From the NCBI GenBank assembly GCA_964496495.1, contig CAZBZU010000002.1, forward strand, positions 62,001 through 126,000: 64,000 bases of DNA, given 5' to 3'. The stretch's first letter is position 1; each line of letters opens with the position of its first letter. This DNA is from JASBRS01 sp964496495 (GTDB lineage: Bacteria > Deinococcota > Deinococci > Deinococcales > Trueperaceae). The notes beneath the pieces were generated by a model that did not search any database, was not told where the DNA came from, and worked only from the letters and a program-made list of their open reading frames with translations. The position numbers and the translations under genes were made by a program. Positions 45,419-53,680 of this stretch are shown here, one piece after another.

Positions 45419-47131
45419 TCACCCGCCGGCCGTCACGCCGGCGTCACGTCCTCGCATCTGAGCTCTCGCCTCCACCAGCCGGAGGCGCGCCGATGCCGAC
45501 AGCGGCTGCCAGCCCGACGCCTCGGCCCGCGCCAGCGCGGCCTCGGCGAAGCGCCGCGCGGCGGCGCCATCGGCCTCCGCGAGGCTCACGCGCGAGAGCG
45601 TGAGGAGGGCCTCGATCTGCAGCCGGGCGTCGCCGGCGTCGATGCCGATGTGGGCCGCCCGGGCCGCGGCGGCGCGAGCCGCTGCGAGCCGGTCGTCGGC
45701 GACGAGGTCGGTGGCGTTCGCGGCGGCCGCCGAGACGGCCAGGTAGCCGCCGGCGAGGCTGTCGAGGACGTACCCTTCGAGCAGGCGATCACGATGCTCG
45801 CGCGCGAGCGCGTGCGCGCGCCGCAGGAGCGCCAGGCCGTCGGGCGCGCGCCCTTCGCACACCAGCTGGGCGCCCAGGTTGTTGAGGATCTTGGCCTCGG
45901 CGGTGCGCTCGGCCGTGGCGCGAGCGAGCGCCAGGGCGGCGAGGTAGTGGCGCCTCGCCGCGCCGGGCCGCGCGAGCGCGTCCTCTACCAGTGCCAGGTC
46001 GAGGCTCAGCCGCAGCCGGGCGGCACGATCGCCCAGCCGCAGGGACTGCAGCGCCCGGTCCCAGCGGTCTCGCGCCTCCACCAGATCGCCCTCGGCCCAG
46101 GCGAGCGAGCCGAGCACGAACCAGGCGTCCGCGCGAGCGCTGCCCGCGGCCGCCTCGGGGGCATGGTCCGAGGCATCGCCCGAGACCTCGAGGGCGCGCC
46201 CCGCGTGGGTGCGGGCGCGGCGGTTCCAGCCGAGCCGGTGCTCCAGCCAGGCGAGCTCGGCGAGCAGGCGTCCGAGCTCGAGCCCCTCGGGGAGCTCCTC
46301 GGCCATGCGCAGGAGCAGCTCCGCTCCCTCGCGCAGCCAGCCGCCGCTTTCGGCGTGCTGCGCCACGCTGCTGCTCGGCATCGTTTGCCGGGGCGGCGCG
46401 GACGGGAGCTGGGCGGCCTCCCTGGCGGCCCTCGCGGCCAGCGCGACGGTCTCGACTCCCGGCTCGCTCCCGACCTCGTGGGCGAGGGTCCGGCGCAGCC
46501 GCCGGAAGGCCCGAAGCGCCGCGGCCGGCTCTCGCTGCGCCAGCGCCACCTCCATGACCGTGCGGCACGCCGCCTCCGACCAGGGATCGAGGTGCGTCAA
46601 GCGCTCCGCGGCCGCCGCGGCGGCCGCCAGGTCCCCGTCCTGTCGGGCTGCCGAGATGCCATCCAGCAGCGCCTGCCTCACACGCGCATCGTGATCGCTC
46701 CGGCGTGATGCCAGCCACTCGGCGAGCGCCGGCCAGCGTGAGGCGTCGACCCCCGCCAACAGCCCGCCGCCGGCGGTGCCTGCGATGGCCTCGTCGGGGA
46801 GCGCGCGAGCGTCGACCCAGACATCGGCGTCGAGCCTGACCGGGTCGCCGCGCACGATCGGCGCGGCCTCACGGATGCGCAGCAGCAGCTGGCGGAGGTT
46901 CGCGCGGGCCCTGGCGTCCGGCCGCTCGGGCCACAGCAGGCCGGCCAGGCGTTCGCGCGGGGTCGGGCCCTCCAGCGCGAGGTAGGCCAGCACCAGCCCC
47001 GAGGTTACGCCCGGGAGCCAGGCGCCGGTCGGGCCGATGAGCCTGACCGTCTCGCCGCGCAGGAACAGGTGCCAGGGCGCCTCGGACTCCTGCTCGCCGG
47101 TCGCTGAGGCGGACTGCGTCACGTCACCCAT
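45419..47131 (-). CDS. BTAD/SARP-like transcriptional regulator with TPR repeats
   Basis: A 570-residue regulator. Residues ~15-95 resemble a small winged-helix domain (LAYLALEGPTPRERLAGLLW, ARANLRQLLLRIREAAP). Residues ~110-245 form a bacterial transcriptional activation domain (ERLTHLDPWSEAACRTVMEV, ALRAFRRLRRTLAHEVGSEP). The remaining ~300 residues are helical tetratricopeptide-like repeats, typical of proteins that bind other proteins or peptides. No ATPase (NB-ARC) motor is present. ATG at 47131 has GGGAGGAGC upstream. It is divergent from the amidase gene and is followed by the DUF1059 gene, both possible targets. Confidence 0.88.
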   Translation of the reverse strand: MGDVTQSASATGEQESEAPWHLFLRGETVRLIGPTGAWLPGVTSGLVLAYLALEGPTPRERLAGLLWPERPDARARANLRQLLLRIREAAPIVRGDPVRLDADVWVDARALPDEAIAGTAGGGLLAGVDASRWPALAEWLASRRSDHDARVRQALLDGISAARQDGDLAAAAAAAERLTHLDPWSEAACRTVMEVALAQREPAAALRAFRRLRRTLAHEVGSEPGVETVALAARAAREAAQLPSAPPRQTMPSSSVAQHAESGGWLREGAELLLRMAEELPEGLELGRLLAELAWLEHRLGWNRRARTHAGRALEVSGDASDHAPEAAAGSARADAWFVLGSLAWAEGDLVEARDRWDRALQSLRLGDRAARLRLSLDLALVEDALARPGAARRHYLAALALARATAERTAEAKILNNLGAQLVCEGRAPDGLALLRRAHALAREHRDRLLEGYVLDSLAGGYLAVSAAAANATDLVADDRLAAARAAAARAAHIGIDAGDARLQIEALLTLSRVSLAEADGAAARRFAEAALARAEASGWQPLSASARLRLVEARAQMRGRDAGVTAGG

Positions 47132-47294
47132 GCTCCTCCCACGAGCCTTCGGTGGCCGGCCACGACGCTGAAGGTGTGGCGCCGATGATACCACCGCCGG
47201 CGGCTGCCGGCGAGGCAGGTCCGGCCCTCGGCACGGCCGGGGTAGGCTACCGCACGGGCCTGCGTCGCCGGCGCCGGGTCGAAGGGACGGGTGC

Positions 47295-48824
47295 GTGGAG
47301 CTGCTGGATGGCGGTATCGCCGAGATGCGAGCGGCGCTCGAAGCCCGCGAGGTGAGCGCACGTGAGCTGATGGAGGGCTATCGCGAGCGCGTCGAGCGGC
47401 TCGACCGCGACGGGCCGCGACTCAATGCGGTCATCGAGCTGAACCCGGACGCCGAGCGCCTGGCCGACGCCAGCGACCGCCGCCTGGCCGAGGGCCGCGG
47501 GCGCGGCCCGCTCGAGGGCATTCCGGTGATGCTGAAGGACAACATCGACACCGGCGACCGCATGGCCACGACGGCCGGGTCGCTGGCGCTGGAGGGTCAC
47601 CGGGCGCCCGCCGACGCGACCGTGGCTTCACGGCTGCGCGCCGCCGGCGCCGTGTTCCTGGGGAAGACCAACCTGAGCGAGTGGGCCAACTTCCGGTCGG
47701 ACCGCGGCTGCAGCGGCTGGAGCAGCCGCGGCGGGCTCACCCGCAACCCCTATGCGCTCAACCGCAGCGCCAGCGGCTCGAGCTCCGGCTCGGGTGTGGC
47801 CGCGGCCGCGGCGTTGTGCGCGGCCGCGGTGGGCACCGAGACCGACGGATCCATCGTCAGCCCGGCGTCGGCCAACGGCGTGGTCGGCATCAAGCCCACC
47901 GTCGGGTTGGTGAGCCGTGCCGGCATCATCCCCGTGGCAGCCTCGCAGGACACCGCCGGCCCGCTGGCGCGAAGCGTGGCGGACGCGGCGTTGTTGCTGG
48001 CCGTCATGGCCGGCCCAGACCCGCGCGATCCGGCCACGAGCGCTGCGCCCGAGGGTGGCGCCTTCCTGCAGGGCGCACTGCGGCCGGGCGCGCTGCGCGG
48101 AGCGCGCCTGGGCGTGGCGCGCGACTACTTCGGCCGCCACGAGGAGGCCGGCGCCCTCATCGAGGGGGCGCTGCGGCTGCTGCGCGAGCTCGGCGCGGAG
48201 ATCGTGGACGGCGTGGAGCTGGGTCGCGCCGGCATCCAGAGCGCACCGGAGATGGAGCTCATGGTCTTGGAGATCAAGCTCGGGGTGGACGCCTACCTGG
48301 CCGCTCATCCCGACGCCGGCGTACGCAGCCTGGCCGAGGTCGTCGCCTTCAACCGGGAACATGCCGAGCGGGTCATGCCCTACTTCGGCCAGGAGCGGCT
48401 GGAGCGGGCGGTGGCGGGCGGGGACGTGGACGAGGAAACGCACCTTCGGGTAGCGGCTGCCACGCGTGGCGCGGCCCGCGCGGCCATCGACGGCGCGCTC
48501 GGCCGCCACCGCCTGGACGCCCTGGTGGCGCCCACGCTGGCACCGGCCTGGGTGAGCGACCTCGTCGACGGCGACCTCAAGCTGGGGAGCTGCTCGGCGC
48601 CGGCGGCCATGGCGGGCTACCCGCATGTGAGCGTTCCCGCCGGCTACGTCCACGGCCTGCCGGTAGGGCTGTCGCTGTTCGCCGAGGCGCATAGCGAGGC
48701 ACGGCTGCTCGGCTATGCCCACGCCTTCGAGCGGGCGTCGCAGGTGCGGCTCGCACCCACCTTCCCACCGCGCGCAGGCGCCGCCGGGGAGGCCACCGCG
48801 GCCGGCGCGGGCCGGGCGCGGTGA
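47295..48824 (+). CDS. Amidase (amidase-signature family)
   Basis: A 509-residue cytoplasmic amidase. The Ser-Ser-Lys triad is complete: Lys in PVMLKDNIDTG, cis-Ser in SASGSSSGSGVAAAA, nucleophile Ser in GTETDGSIVSPA. GIKPTVGLVSRAGIIP completes the signature. It hydrolyses an amide; close relatives act on peptide or aryl amides, but substrate is unknown. GTG at 47295 is the start that gives the family N-terminus. Its stop overlaps the start of a TSUP membrane transporter (GTGA). Confidence 0.92.
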   Translation: MELLDGGIAEMRAALEAREVSARELMEGYRERVERLDRDGPRLNAVIELNPDAERLADASDRRLAEGRGRGPLEGIPVMLKDNIDTGDRMATTAGSLALEGHRAPADATVASRLRAAGAVFLGKTNLSEWANFRSDRGCSGWSSRGGLTRNPYALNRSASGSSSGSGVAAAAALCAAAVGTETDGSIVSPASANGVVGIKPTVGLVSRAGIIPVAASQDTAGPLARSVADAALLLAVMAGPDPRDPATSAAPEGGAFLQGALRPGALRGARLGVARDYFGRHEEAGALIEGALRLLRELGAEIVDGVELGRAGIQSAPEMELMVLEIKLGVDAYLAAHPDAGVRSLAEVVAFNREHAERVMPYFGQERLERAVAGGDVDEETHLRVAAATRGAARAAIDGALGRHRLDALVAPTLAPAWVSDLVDGDLKLGSCSAPAAMAGYPHVSVPAGYVHGLPVGLSLFAEAHSEARLLGYAHAFERASQVRLAPTFPPRAGAAGEATAAGAGRAR

Positions 48825-49618
48825 CGATGGTCCTAGGCCTGCCCGCCGCCGCCTTCGCGGTGGCTGCTGCCGCCGCCATCCTCATCGGAGTCGGCAAGGC
48901 GGGTTTCGGAGCCGGCGCCGGGGTGATCGCCACCCCGCTGGTGGCCCTCGTCATGCCGGTGCCGGCGGCGGCGGCGCTGCTGCTTCCGGTGCTCATCGGC
49001 GGCGACATCTTCGCGGTGTGGCACTACCGCCGCAGCGCCAGCCTGCGTGACCTGCGGCTGCTGCTGCCGGCGGCGCTGGTGGGGATCGTCCTGGGCGCGT
49101 TGGCGTTCGATGTGCTGGCGCCGCACGGCCGCGCGCTGGAGGTAGGCGTGGGCGTGCTTGCGCTGGCGTTCACGGCCTGGCAGGGGGTGCGCGCGCGGGT
49201 GCTGCGCTTGCTCGCACGGCGGCCGCCATCGAGGGCCCTGGGCGCGGTCCTCGGGGGGTTCGCCGGCTTCACGTCCACCATCGCGCACGTCGGCGGGCCG
49301 CCCATCGCCGTCTATCTGCTGCCGCGCGGGCTGGGCCGCCAGCTGTACGTGGGTACCGCCGCGTGGTTCTTCTTCATCGTGAATCTCGTCAAGCTGGTGC
49401 CGTACGCCTGGCTGGGGCTACTGAGCGTCGACAACCTGCTGGTGGCGCTGGTGTTGCTGCCGCTGGCGGCCCTCGGAGCGGCGCTGGGCGTGTGGCTCAA
49501 CCGCGCGGTGCAAGAGCGGACGTTCACGCTCATCATCTACGCGCTGCTCGTCGTCACCGGGCTGCAGCTCGTCAGCGGCACGACATTCGTCGCGCTGCTG
49601 ACGCGGGGCCACGCCTGA
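48821..49618 (+). CDS. TSUP/TauE-SafE family membrane transporter
   Basis: A 265-residue membrane protein with about eight hydrophobic helices. The family repeat elements are IGVGKAGFGAGAGVIATPLVAL near the N-terminus and LGGFAGFTSTIAHVGGPPIAVYLLP in the middle. Such proteins move sulfur-containing or small organic anions such as sulfoacetate or sulfite. GTG 48821 overlaps the amidase stop, so the two are coupled and may act on one pathway; an ATG two codons later is equally possible. Confidence 0.9.
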   Translation: MTMVLGLPAAAFAVAAAAAILIGVGKAGFGAGAGVIATPLVALVMPVPAAAALLLPVLIGGDIFAVWHYRRSASLRDLRLLLPAALVGIVLGALAFDVLAPHGRALEVGVGVLALAFTAWQGVRARVLRLLARRPPSRALGAVLGGFAGFTSTIAHVGGPPIAVYLLPRGLGRQLYVGTAAWFFFIVNLVKLVPYAWLGLLSVDNLLVALVLLPLAALGAALGVWLNRAVQERTFTLIIYALLVVTGLQLVSGTTFVALLTRGHA

Positions 49619-49663
49619 GCCGCCGCTCGGCACCGGGGCGCCGGGCGCTAGAGTAAGGGTCTA

Positions 49664-50293
49664 GTGACGCGGAGCGGCGAGGCGATGGTGCCTGCCCGGA
49701 TGGCGCAGGCGGAGGTCGGCGAGGCGGGGCTGGTGCGGCGCGCGGCCGACGCCCTGATGGGCCGGCGGGCTCGCCTGACGGGCACGGTCTACCTGCTCCT
49801 CGACCACTCCGCCAGCATGGCGGACGACGGCAAGATGTCCGAGCTGCGGCGCGGCTCGGTACGCTTCTTCTACGAGGCCTGGCGCCGACGGTACGCCGTG
49901 GGCGTGATCGGCTTCGGCCGCGGCGCGCGCCTGCTGACGGGGGCCACGCGCGACCCCTACCGCTTCCAGCGCTGCCTCGACGGTGTCACGCCCGACGGCG
50001 GGACCGCCATGGCGGCCGCCCTACGCCTGGCGTCGAGGCGGCTGTCCCGTCGCCGCGGCAGCCGGGTGGTGCTCCTCCTCACCGACGGCATGCCCGACGA
50101 CCGCCGCGCCACGCTCGACGCGGCCGTCGCGGCGCGCGCGCGTGGCATCACCGTGATCGCGGTGGGAACGGGCGCCGCGGACGAGGCGTTCTTGCGGGCG
50201 CTCGGCCGCCAGCCGGAGCTCGCCGAGGTCGTGGACGCTGGCGGCTTCGGCGAGGGCATCGGGCGGGCCGCCGGTCGGCTCGAGCGTGGCTGA
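49664..50293 (+). CDS. Von Willebrand factor A domain protein
   Basis: A 209-residue cytoplasmic protein that is nearly all vWA domain. The metal-ion-dependent adhesion site is complete: DHSASMADDG, TPDGGTAMAAAL and LLLTDGMPDDR. It therefore should bind a divalent metal and a partner protein. Comparable small vWA proteins work with MoxR-type ATPases or in metal-chelatase-like complexes, but no ATPase is adjacent. The GTG at 49664 or an ATG at 49685 could be the start. Confidence 0.85.
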   Translation: MTRSGEAMVPARMAQAEVGEAGLVRRAADALMGRRARLTGTVYLLLDHSASMADDGKMSELRRGSVRFFYEAWRRRYAVGVIGFGRGARLLTGATRDPYRFQRCLDGVTPDGGTAMAAALRLASRRLSRRRGSRVVLLLTDGMPDDRRATLDAAVAARARGITVIAVGTGAADEAFLRALGRQPELAEVVDAGGFGEGIGRAAGRLERG

Positions 50294-50388
50294 GGCGGCG
50301 GCCGCGCCGGCTCGAGCGGCGCTCGTCGCGTCCGGCCGGCGCCTGCCGGCAACCACGGGCCAGCGCCCGGAGACAGGGCCAACGGTAG

Positions 50389-50416
50389 GGCGCGCGCTCC
50401 TCTCGGAGCGCGCGCC
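50389..50416. terminator. Bidirectional GC hairpin between convergent genes
   Basis: A perfect 12-bp stem (50389-50400 with 50405-50416) with TCTC loop. It lies between the convergent vWA gene (plus) and the 83-residue gene (minus), so it can serve both. There is no T-tract. Confidence 0.62.
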
Positions 50417-50466
50417 GCGGCTCGGAGTACGGGCGGACCGTGAGGGCGGCGGCCCGCCAGGGGGCA

Positions 50467-50718
50467 TCAGTGCTGCGGCTGGACCTCGACGTACCAGCAC
50501 TCGCGCTTGGCGAAGACGCTGAAGCGAACGGCACCGTACTGGCCGAAGTCGGTGGTGACGCTGGCGAAGCCGTTGGCCAGGCTGCGGCTGGAGAACGGAC
50601 CGATCACGCAGTCGGTCTCGCCCTTCCAGCGATTCGGCGAGACCGGCTCCAGTAGCCGGACCCCCTGACCGTTTGCGACGGGTGCGTAGACGTGACGACG
50701 GTGCGTCTGACGTACCAT
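50467..50718 (-). CDS. Small conserved-looking protein, 83 residues, unknown
   Basis: I do not recognise this protein. It has a basic head (VRQTHRRHVYAP) and then a compact, non-shadow-like sequence with mixed strands: RLLEPVSPNRWKGETDCVIG, PFSSRSLANGFASVTTDFGQ and VRFSVFAKRECWYVEVQPQ. It has two Cys, no signal peptide and no membrane helix. TAGGAG precedes the ATG at good spacing. A promoter ~115 bp upstream implies a long untranslated leader. It sits between the vWA gene and the sigma-factor gene. Confidence 0.65.
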   Translation of the reverse strand: MVRQTHRRHVYAPVANGQGVRLLEPVSPNRWKGETDCVIGPFSSRSLANGFASVTTDFGQYGAVRFSVFAKRECWYVEVQPQH

Positions 50719-50838
50719 GCGCGTCTCCTAGGGGCTCCGCTCCAGGCAGGTTCCGTGGGCTCGCGCGATGTTCACCCGTGCGGCGAGGGGCTCGTTGGGC
50801 TGTGGCGAAAGGAGAGGTCGCGTTGCGCGTGGAGTTAC

Positions 50839-50868
50839 ATTCTAGGGCCTCAGGCGGGCCCGCCGCAA
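50839..50868 (-). promoter_or_regulatory. Candidate promoter of the 83-residue gene
   Basis: On the minus strand TTGCGG (50863-50868), 18-bp spacer and TAGAAT (50839-50844). It would give a leader of about 110 nt before the ATG at 50718. Confidence 0.4.
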
Positions 50869-50970
50869 GGCCGGAGCAACGCCGTCGCCGGGCCGGCCGA
50901 TGGCCCTCGAATCTCGTCTTGGAGGGCGATCATCCAGCCTGACCGGCCCGCGCCAGCAGGCGCAGGGACG

Positions 50971-52020
50971 TCAGTCCAGGAAGTCACGCAGGGACGCGTC
51001 CCGCCGGGCCAGGTACTGCAGCTTTCGCAGGGCGCGAGCCTCTGCCTGCCGCACGGCCTCGCGCGTGATGCCGTAGAGATGGCCGATGTCCTCCAGGGTG
51101 TGCTGCTCGCCGTCCACCAGGCCGAAGCGCAGCCTCAGGACCTCCGACTCGCGGTCCGACAGGCGGTCCAGGAGCTGCGTCAGCTTGTCGGTCAGCGCAC
51201 GATCGCTGGCGAGGTCCACCGGCGCGTCGGCGCCGGCGTCCTCCAGCAGGTCGCCGAGGAAGGTGTCGTCCTGGTCACCGACGGGCCGCTCCAGCGACAG
51301 GGTGTCGCGGGCCTGCCTCAGGGTGTGGTCGACCCGCTCGATGGTCCAGCCCTCGCCCATGGCGCCGGCGATCTCCTCCCGCGTGGGGGGCCGACCGAGG
51401 TCCTGCTCCAACCGGTCGGCCGTGCCGCGCAGCCTGGTGAGCGTCTCCTGGAAGTGCACCGGCAAGCGGATGGTGCGCGCCGCGTTCGCCAGCGCCCTCA
51501 CCACGGCCTGGCGGATCCACCACACCGCGTAGGTGGAGAACTTGTAGCCGGTGTTGACGTCGTACTTGCTCACGGCGTGGATGAGGCCGGCGTTCCCCTC
51601 CTGGATGAGGTCCAGCAGCGGCAGGCCACGGCCCCGGTAGCGCTTGGCTACCGAGACGACCAGGCGAAGGTTGGCCTCCACCAGCGCCTTCGTCGCTGCT
51701 TCGGCGTCCTCCAGCCGGCGCGTCAGCTCGCGGCGCTGGCGCTCGTCGAGCGTCTCCCGCTCGATCTCGAGCCGCCCCCGGGCCTCCTCGCCGGCCTCGA
51801 CGCGGCGCGCCAGCGCCACTTCCTCCTCGCGCTCCAGCAGGGGGACGCGACCGATCTCGGCGAGGTAGCGCTGAAGGTCGTTCCCCTCGTCGATCTGGGT
51901 GCGGCGGTGGTCGGCGGCCTGCCGGTCGCTGTGACCGGAGGCCGCCCCGGCGTCGCCGCCCTGCTCGGGGGCGGCCTCCGCGTCGTGCTGGCGCGTACGT
52001 TCGATCGAAGCTCTGTCCAT
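50971..52020 (-). CDS. RNA polymerase sigma-70 factor (RpoD-like, group 1/2)
   Basis: A 349-residue sigma factor with regions 1.2-4.2. LQRYLAEIGRVPLLEREEEV is region 1.2. VEANLRLVVSVAKRYRGRGL and FSTYAVWWIRQAVVRAL cover region 2. IRLPVHFQETLTRL and PPTREEIAGAM are region 3. SDRESEVLRLRFGL with TLEDIGHLYGITREAVRQAE form region 4 and its helix-turn-helix. The ~40-residue acidic/His-rich head is not the long region 1.1 of housekeeping RpoD, so it may be an alternative group 2 factor. ATG 52020 is chosen; ATG 52032 is in frame. A -10 box inside a palindrome lies ~150 bp upstream. Confidence 0.9.
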   Translation of the reverse strand: MDRASIERTRQHDAEAAPEQGGDAGAASGHSDRQAADHRRTQIDEGNDLQRYLAEIGRVPLLEREEEVALARRVEAGEEARGRLEIERETLDERQRRELTRRLEDAEAATKALVEANLRLVVSVAKRYRGRGLPLLDLIQEGNAGLIHAVSKYDVNTGYKFSTYAVWWIRQAVVRALANAARTIRLPVHFQETLTRLRGTADRLEQDLGRPPTREEIAGAMGEGWTIERVDHTLRQARDTLSLERPVGDQDDTFLGDLLEDAGADAPVDLASDRALTDKLTQLLDRLSDRESEVLRLRFGLVDGEQHTLEDIGHLYGITREAVRQAEARALRKLQYLARRDASLRDFLD

Positions 52021-52176
52021 GACGACAACCATCTCCGGGTGGGGGGTGACGAGCGTCTCGCCGGCTTGGCTCCAGGCGATCTCGCTCGGGAACCTACCTA
52101 GCCTCGCTCCCGCGGGAGGGGCGATTGGCACGTTTGGTGGGCTTGACGGCGGAGCTGAGCCCCGCCACACCGAACA

Positions 52177-52195
52177 ATTGTACCACGGCGGTACA
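52177..52195 (-). promoter_or_regulatory. Promoter -10 box overlapped by a palindromic operator, sigma-factor gene
   Basis: On the minus strand TACAAT (52177-52182) matches five of six -10 bases. A perfect inverted repeat, TGTACC then ACGGC then GGTACA (52179-52195), overlaps it. A regulator bound here would block the sigma-factor promoter. The -35 element is not convincing, which would fit activator-dependent or extended -10 use. Confidence 0.5.
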
Positions 52196-52380
52196 CATTT
52201 ACGCGCAGCTGGGCGACACCGGGCGGACGACGTGAGGGCCGCGGTCCTCGGGATCGGGGTGGCGGGCTTCCTGGAGCTCCCGCTCGCCGTCACCTACCTG
52301 CGCAGCCGCTCCTTCGACGAGGGCCGACCCAAGAGCGGGTCTCCTGGAGGGGGTGTCCTTGACGCGGGTGTCCTGGACGC

Positions 52381-52415
52381 GTTCGCGCCCCGGCCGGAGG
52401 GGCCGGGGCGCGAAC
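52381..52415 (-). terminator. GC hairpin after the Ser/Gly-tailed protein
   Basis: A perfect 15-bp stem (52381-52395 with 52401-52415) and 5-nt loop GGAGG, 25 bp beyond the stop of the minus-strand gene. There is no T-tract. Confidence 0.62.
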
Positions 52416-52439
52416 GGGGGTTCAGGTGGCGCTGTCAGC

Positions 52440-53216
52440 TCACCCGCCGCTGCTCGAGCCGGAGCCCGAGGAGCTGGTCGACGAGCCTCCCGACGANNNN
52501 NNNNNNNNNNNNNNNNNNNNNNNNNNNNNNNNNNNNNNNNNNNNNNNNNNNNNNNNNNNNNNNNNNNNNNNNNNNNNNNNNNNNNNNNNNNNNNNNCCCG
52601 ACATCGAGCCGCTGCCCGCCGAGGCACCCGACATCGAGCCCGAGCCGCGCGACATCGACAGGGTGGACGTGGGCGTGGTGATGATCCAGCCTACCGCAGC
52701 CGTGGGCGTGGGATGCGACAGCACGTGCCCGCTGATGTTGCTGTTGCTGTTGGCGTCGATCAGGCCGCCAGCGGGCTTCACCGCCCAGTAGACGCTGTGC
52801 GAGTTGATCATGCTGTCCGACACCGTGTACTGCACGGCCGAGGGGAAGGCCTGCAGGGGCTTGCCGGTCTTCCGGTCGAGCACGCGGTAGGCGAAGTTCG
52901 CCACCACCTTGGTGCCCGACTTGACGTGGGCGTCCCAGCGCCGATTGCTGGCGGCCAGCACCTGGAAGGTCACCGGGTCCTGGAAGGTGCCCGCCGGGAT
53001 GTAGACGGTCATCTCGCCAGGGGCCGACCCCTTGAAGTAGGCGTCCGGGACCGTGACGGACGCCGACTGGCCTGGTTGCAGGTCGACCGATGCCAGGACG
53101 TGGGGGAACTCCTGGCTGATGGGCGTATCGGGCATCGATTGGGCCATGGACTGCGTGACGCCGACAGCGGCCAGGAGCAGGGCCACCGGCGCGAGACGCA
53201 AGAGACGCATGGGCAT
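52440..53216 (-). CDS. Secreted protein with Ser/Gly-rich tail, interrupted by an assembly gap
   Basis: A secreted protein whose readable part begins MPMRLLRLAPVALLLAAVG (signal peptide, mature start near SMAQSMPDTP). A beta-rich domain of ~160 residues follows (SVTVPDAYFKGSAPGEMTVY, DAHVKSGTKVVANFAYRVLD, VSDSMINSHSVYWAV). The tail is low-complexity: GSGSMSG-type repeats enter 100 N bases, and SSGGSSTSSSGSGSSSGG precedes the stop. Whether both sides share one frame across the gap is unknown. AAGGAGG precedes the ATG at 53216. Family and function are unrecognised; a surface or matrix role is only a guess. Confidence 0.7.
   Translation of the reverse strand: MPMRLLRLAPVALLLAAVGVTQSMAQSMPDTPISQEFPHVLASVDLQPGQSASVTVPDAYFKGSAPGEMTVYIPAGTFQDPVTFQVLAASNRRWDAHVKSGTKVVANFAYRVLDRKTGKPLQAFPSAVQYTVSDSMINSHSVYWAVKPAGGLIDANSNSNISGHVLSHPTPTAAVGWIITTPTSTLSMSRGSGSMSGASAGSGSMSXXXXXXXXXXXXXXXXXXXXXXXXXXXXXXXXXXSSGGSSTSSSGSGSSSGG
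52497..52596. other. Assembly gap (100 N) inside a low-complexity coding region
   Basis: Exactly 100 N bases, flanked on the right by a repeated CCCGACATCGAGCC unit and on the left by Ser/Gly codons. The gap was probably caused by a longer tandem repeat, so the real length is unknown. Confidence 0.95.
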
Positions 53217-53644
53217 GCCAGCCTCCTTCCGGATGGGCGCGGGGAGGGTGTTCCCGCGGAGCCAAACTGGCTGCACTGTGCGCGCGTAACTCATGAAGGT
53301 CTTGAACGCAGGATGAAAAGCCCTACCCGGTGTTGCGCGCGCCGCACCCCGGTGGCCCTGGAAGCCGCGGACGGTCTCGGCCGCGAGTCGTCTCAGCGGG
53401 CGCATCAGCGACCCGCCCACGCCAGCGCCGGCCCCAAAGCCGGCGCCGGTGGGGGCCTCGCCGCCATGTCGCCTGCTCGAGGGTCCGGTGCCTGCAGCGC
53501 CCGGTCGCGGGCCCTGCGACCTCGGCCCAGCCGCTCGACCCGGCGCCTCCAGGTGCATCGCTCATGCCCGGCAGGGGATGGGGGTCTTTGTCCGGGACCA
53601 TGGATGCGTCCAGGACAGCGTCGCCCGACACGTCGCCAGGATGC
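53217..53644. other. Intergenic region between the secreted protein and marR
   Basis: No gene is supported here. The only clear structure is a hairpin at 53425-53446 (8-bp stem, CCCAAA loop). The promoter of the minus-strand gene should be near its 53217 end but no good boxes are seen. Confidence 0.45.
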
Positions 53645-53673
53645 TTGACAACGTAACTATTGCTCATTATATT
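53645..53673 (+). promoter_or_regulatory. Strong sigma-70 promoter of the marR-MFS operon
   Basis: Perfect -35 TTGACA (53645-53650), 17-bp spacer and TATATT (53668-53673, five of six). It lies in a distinctly AT-rich island. The marR GTG is only 7 nt after the -10 box, so the message is probably leaderless. Confidence 0.75.
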
Positions 53674-53680
53674 GTTCCGC

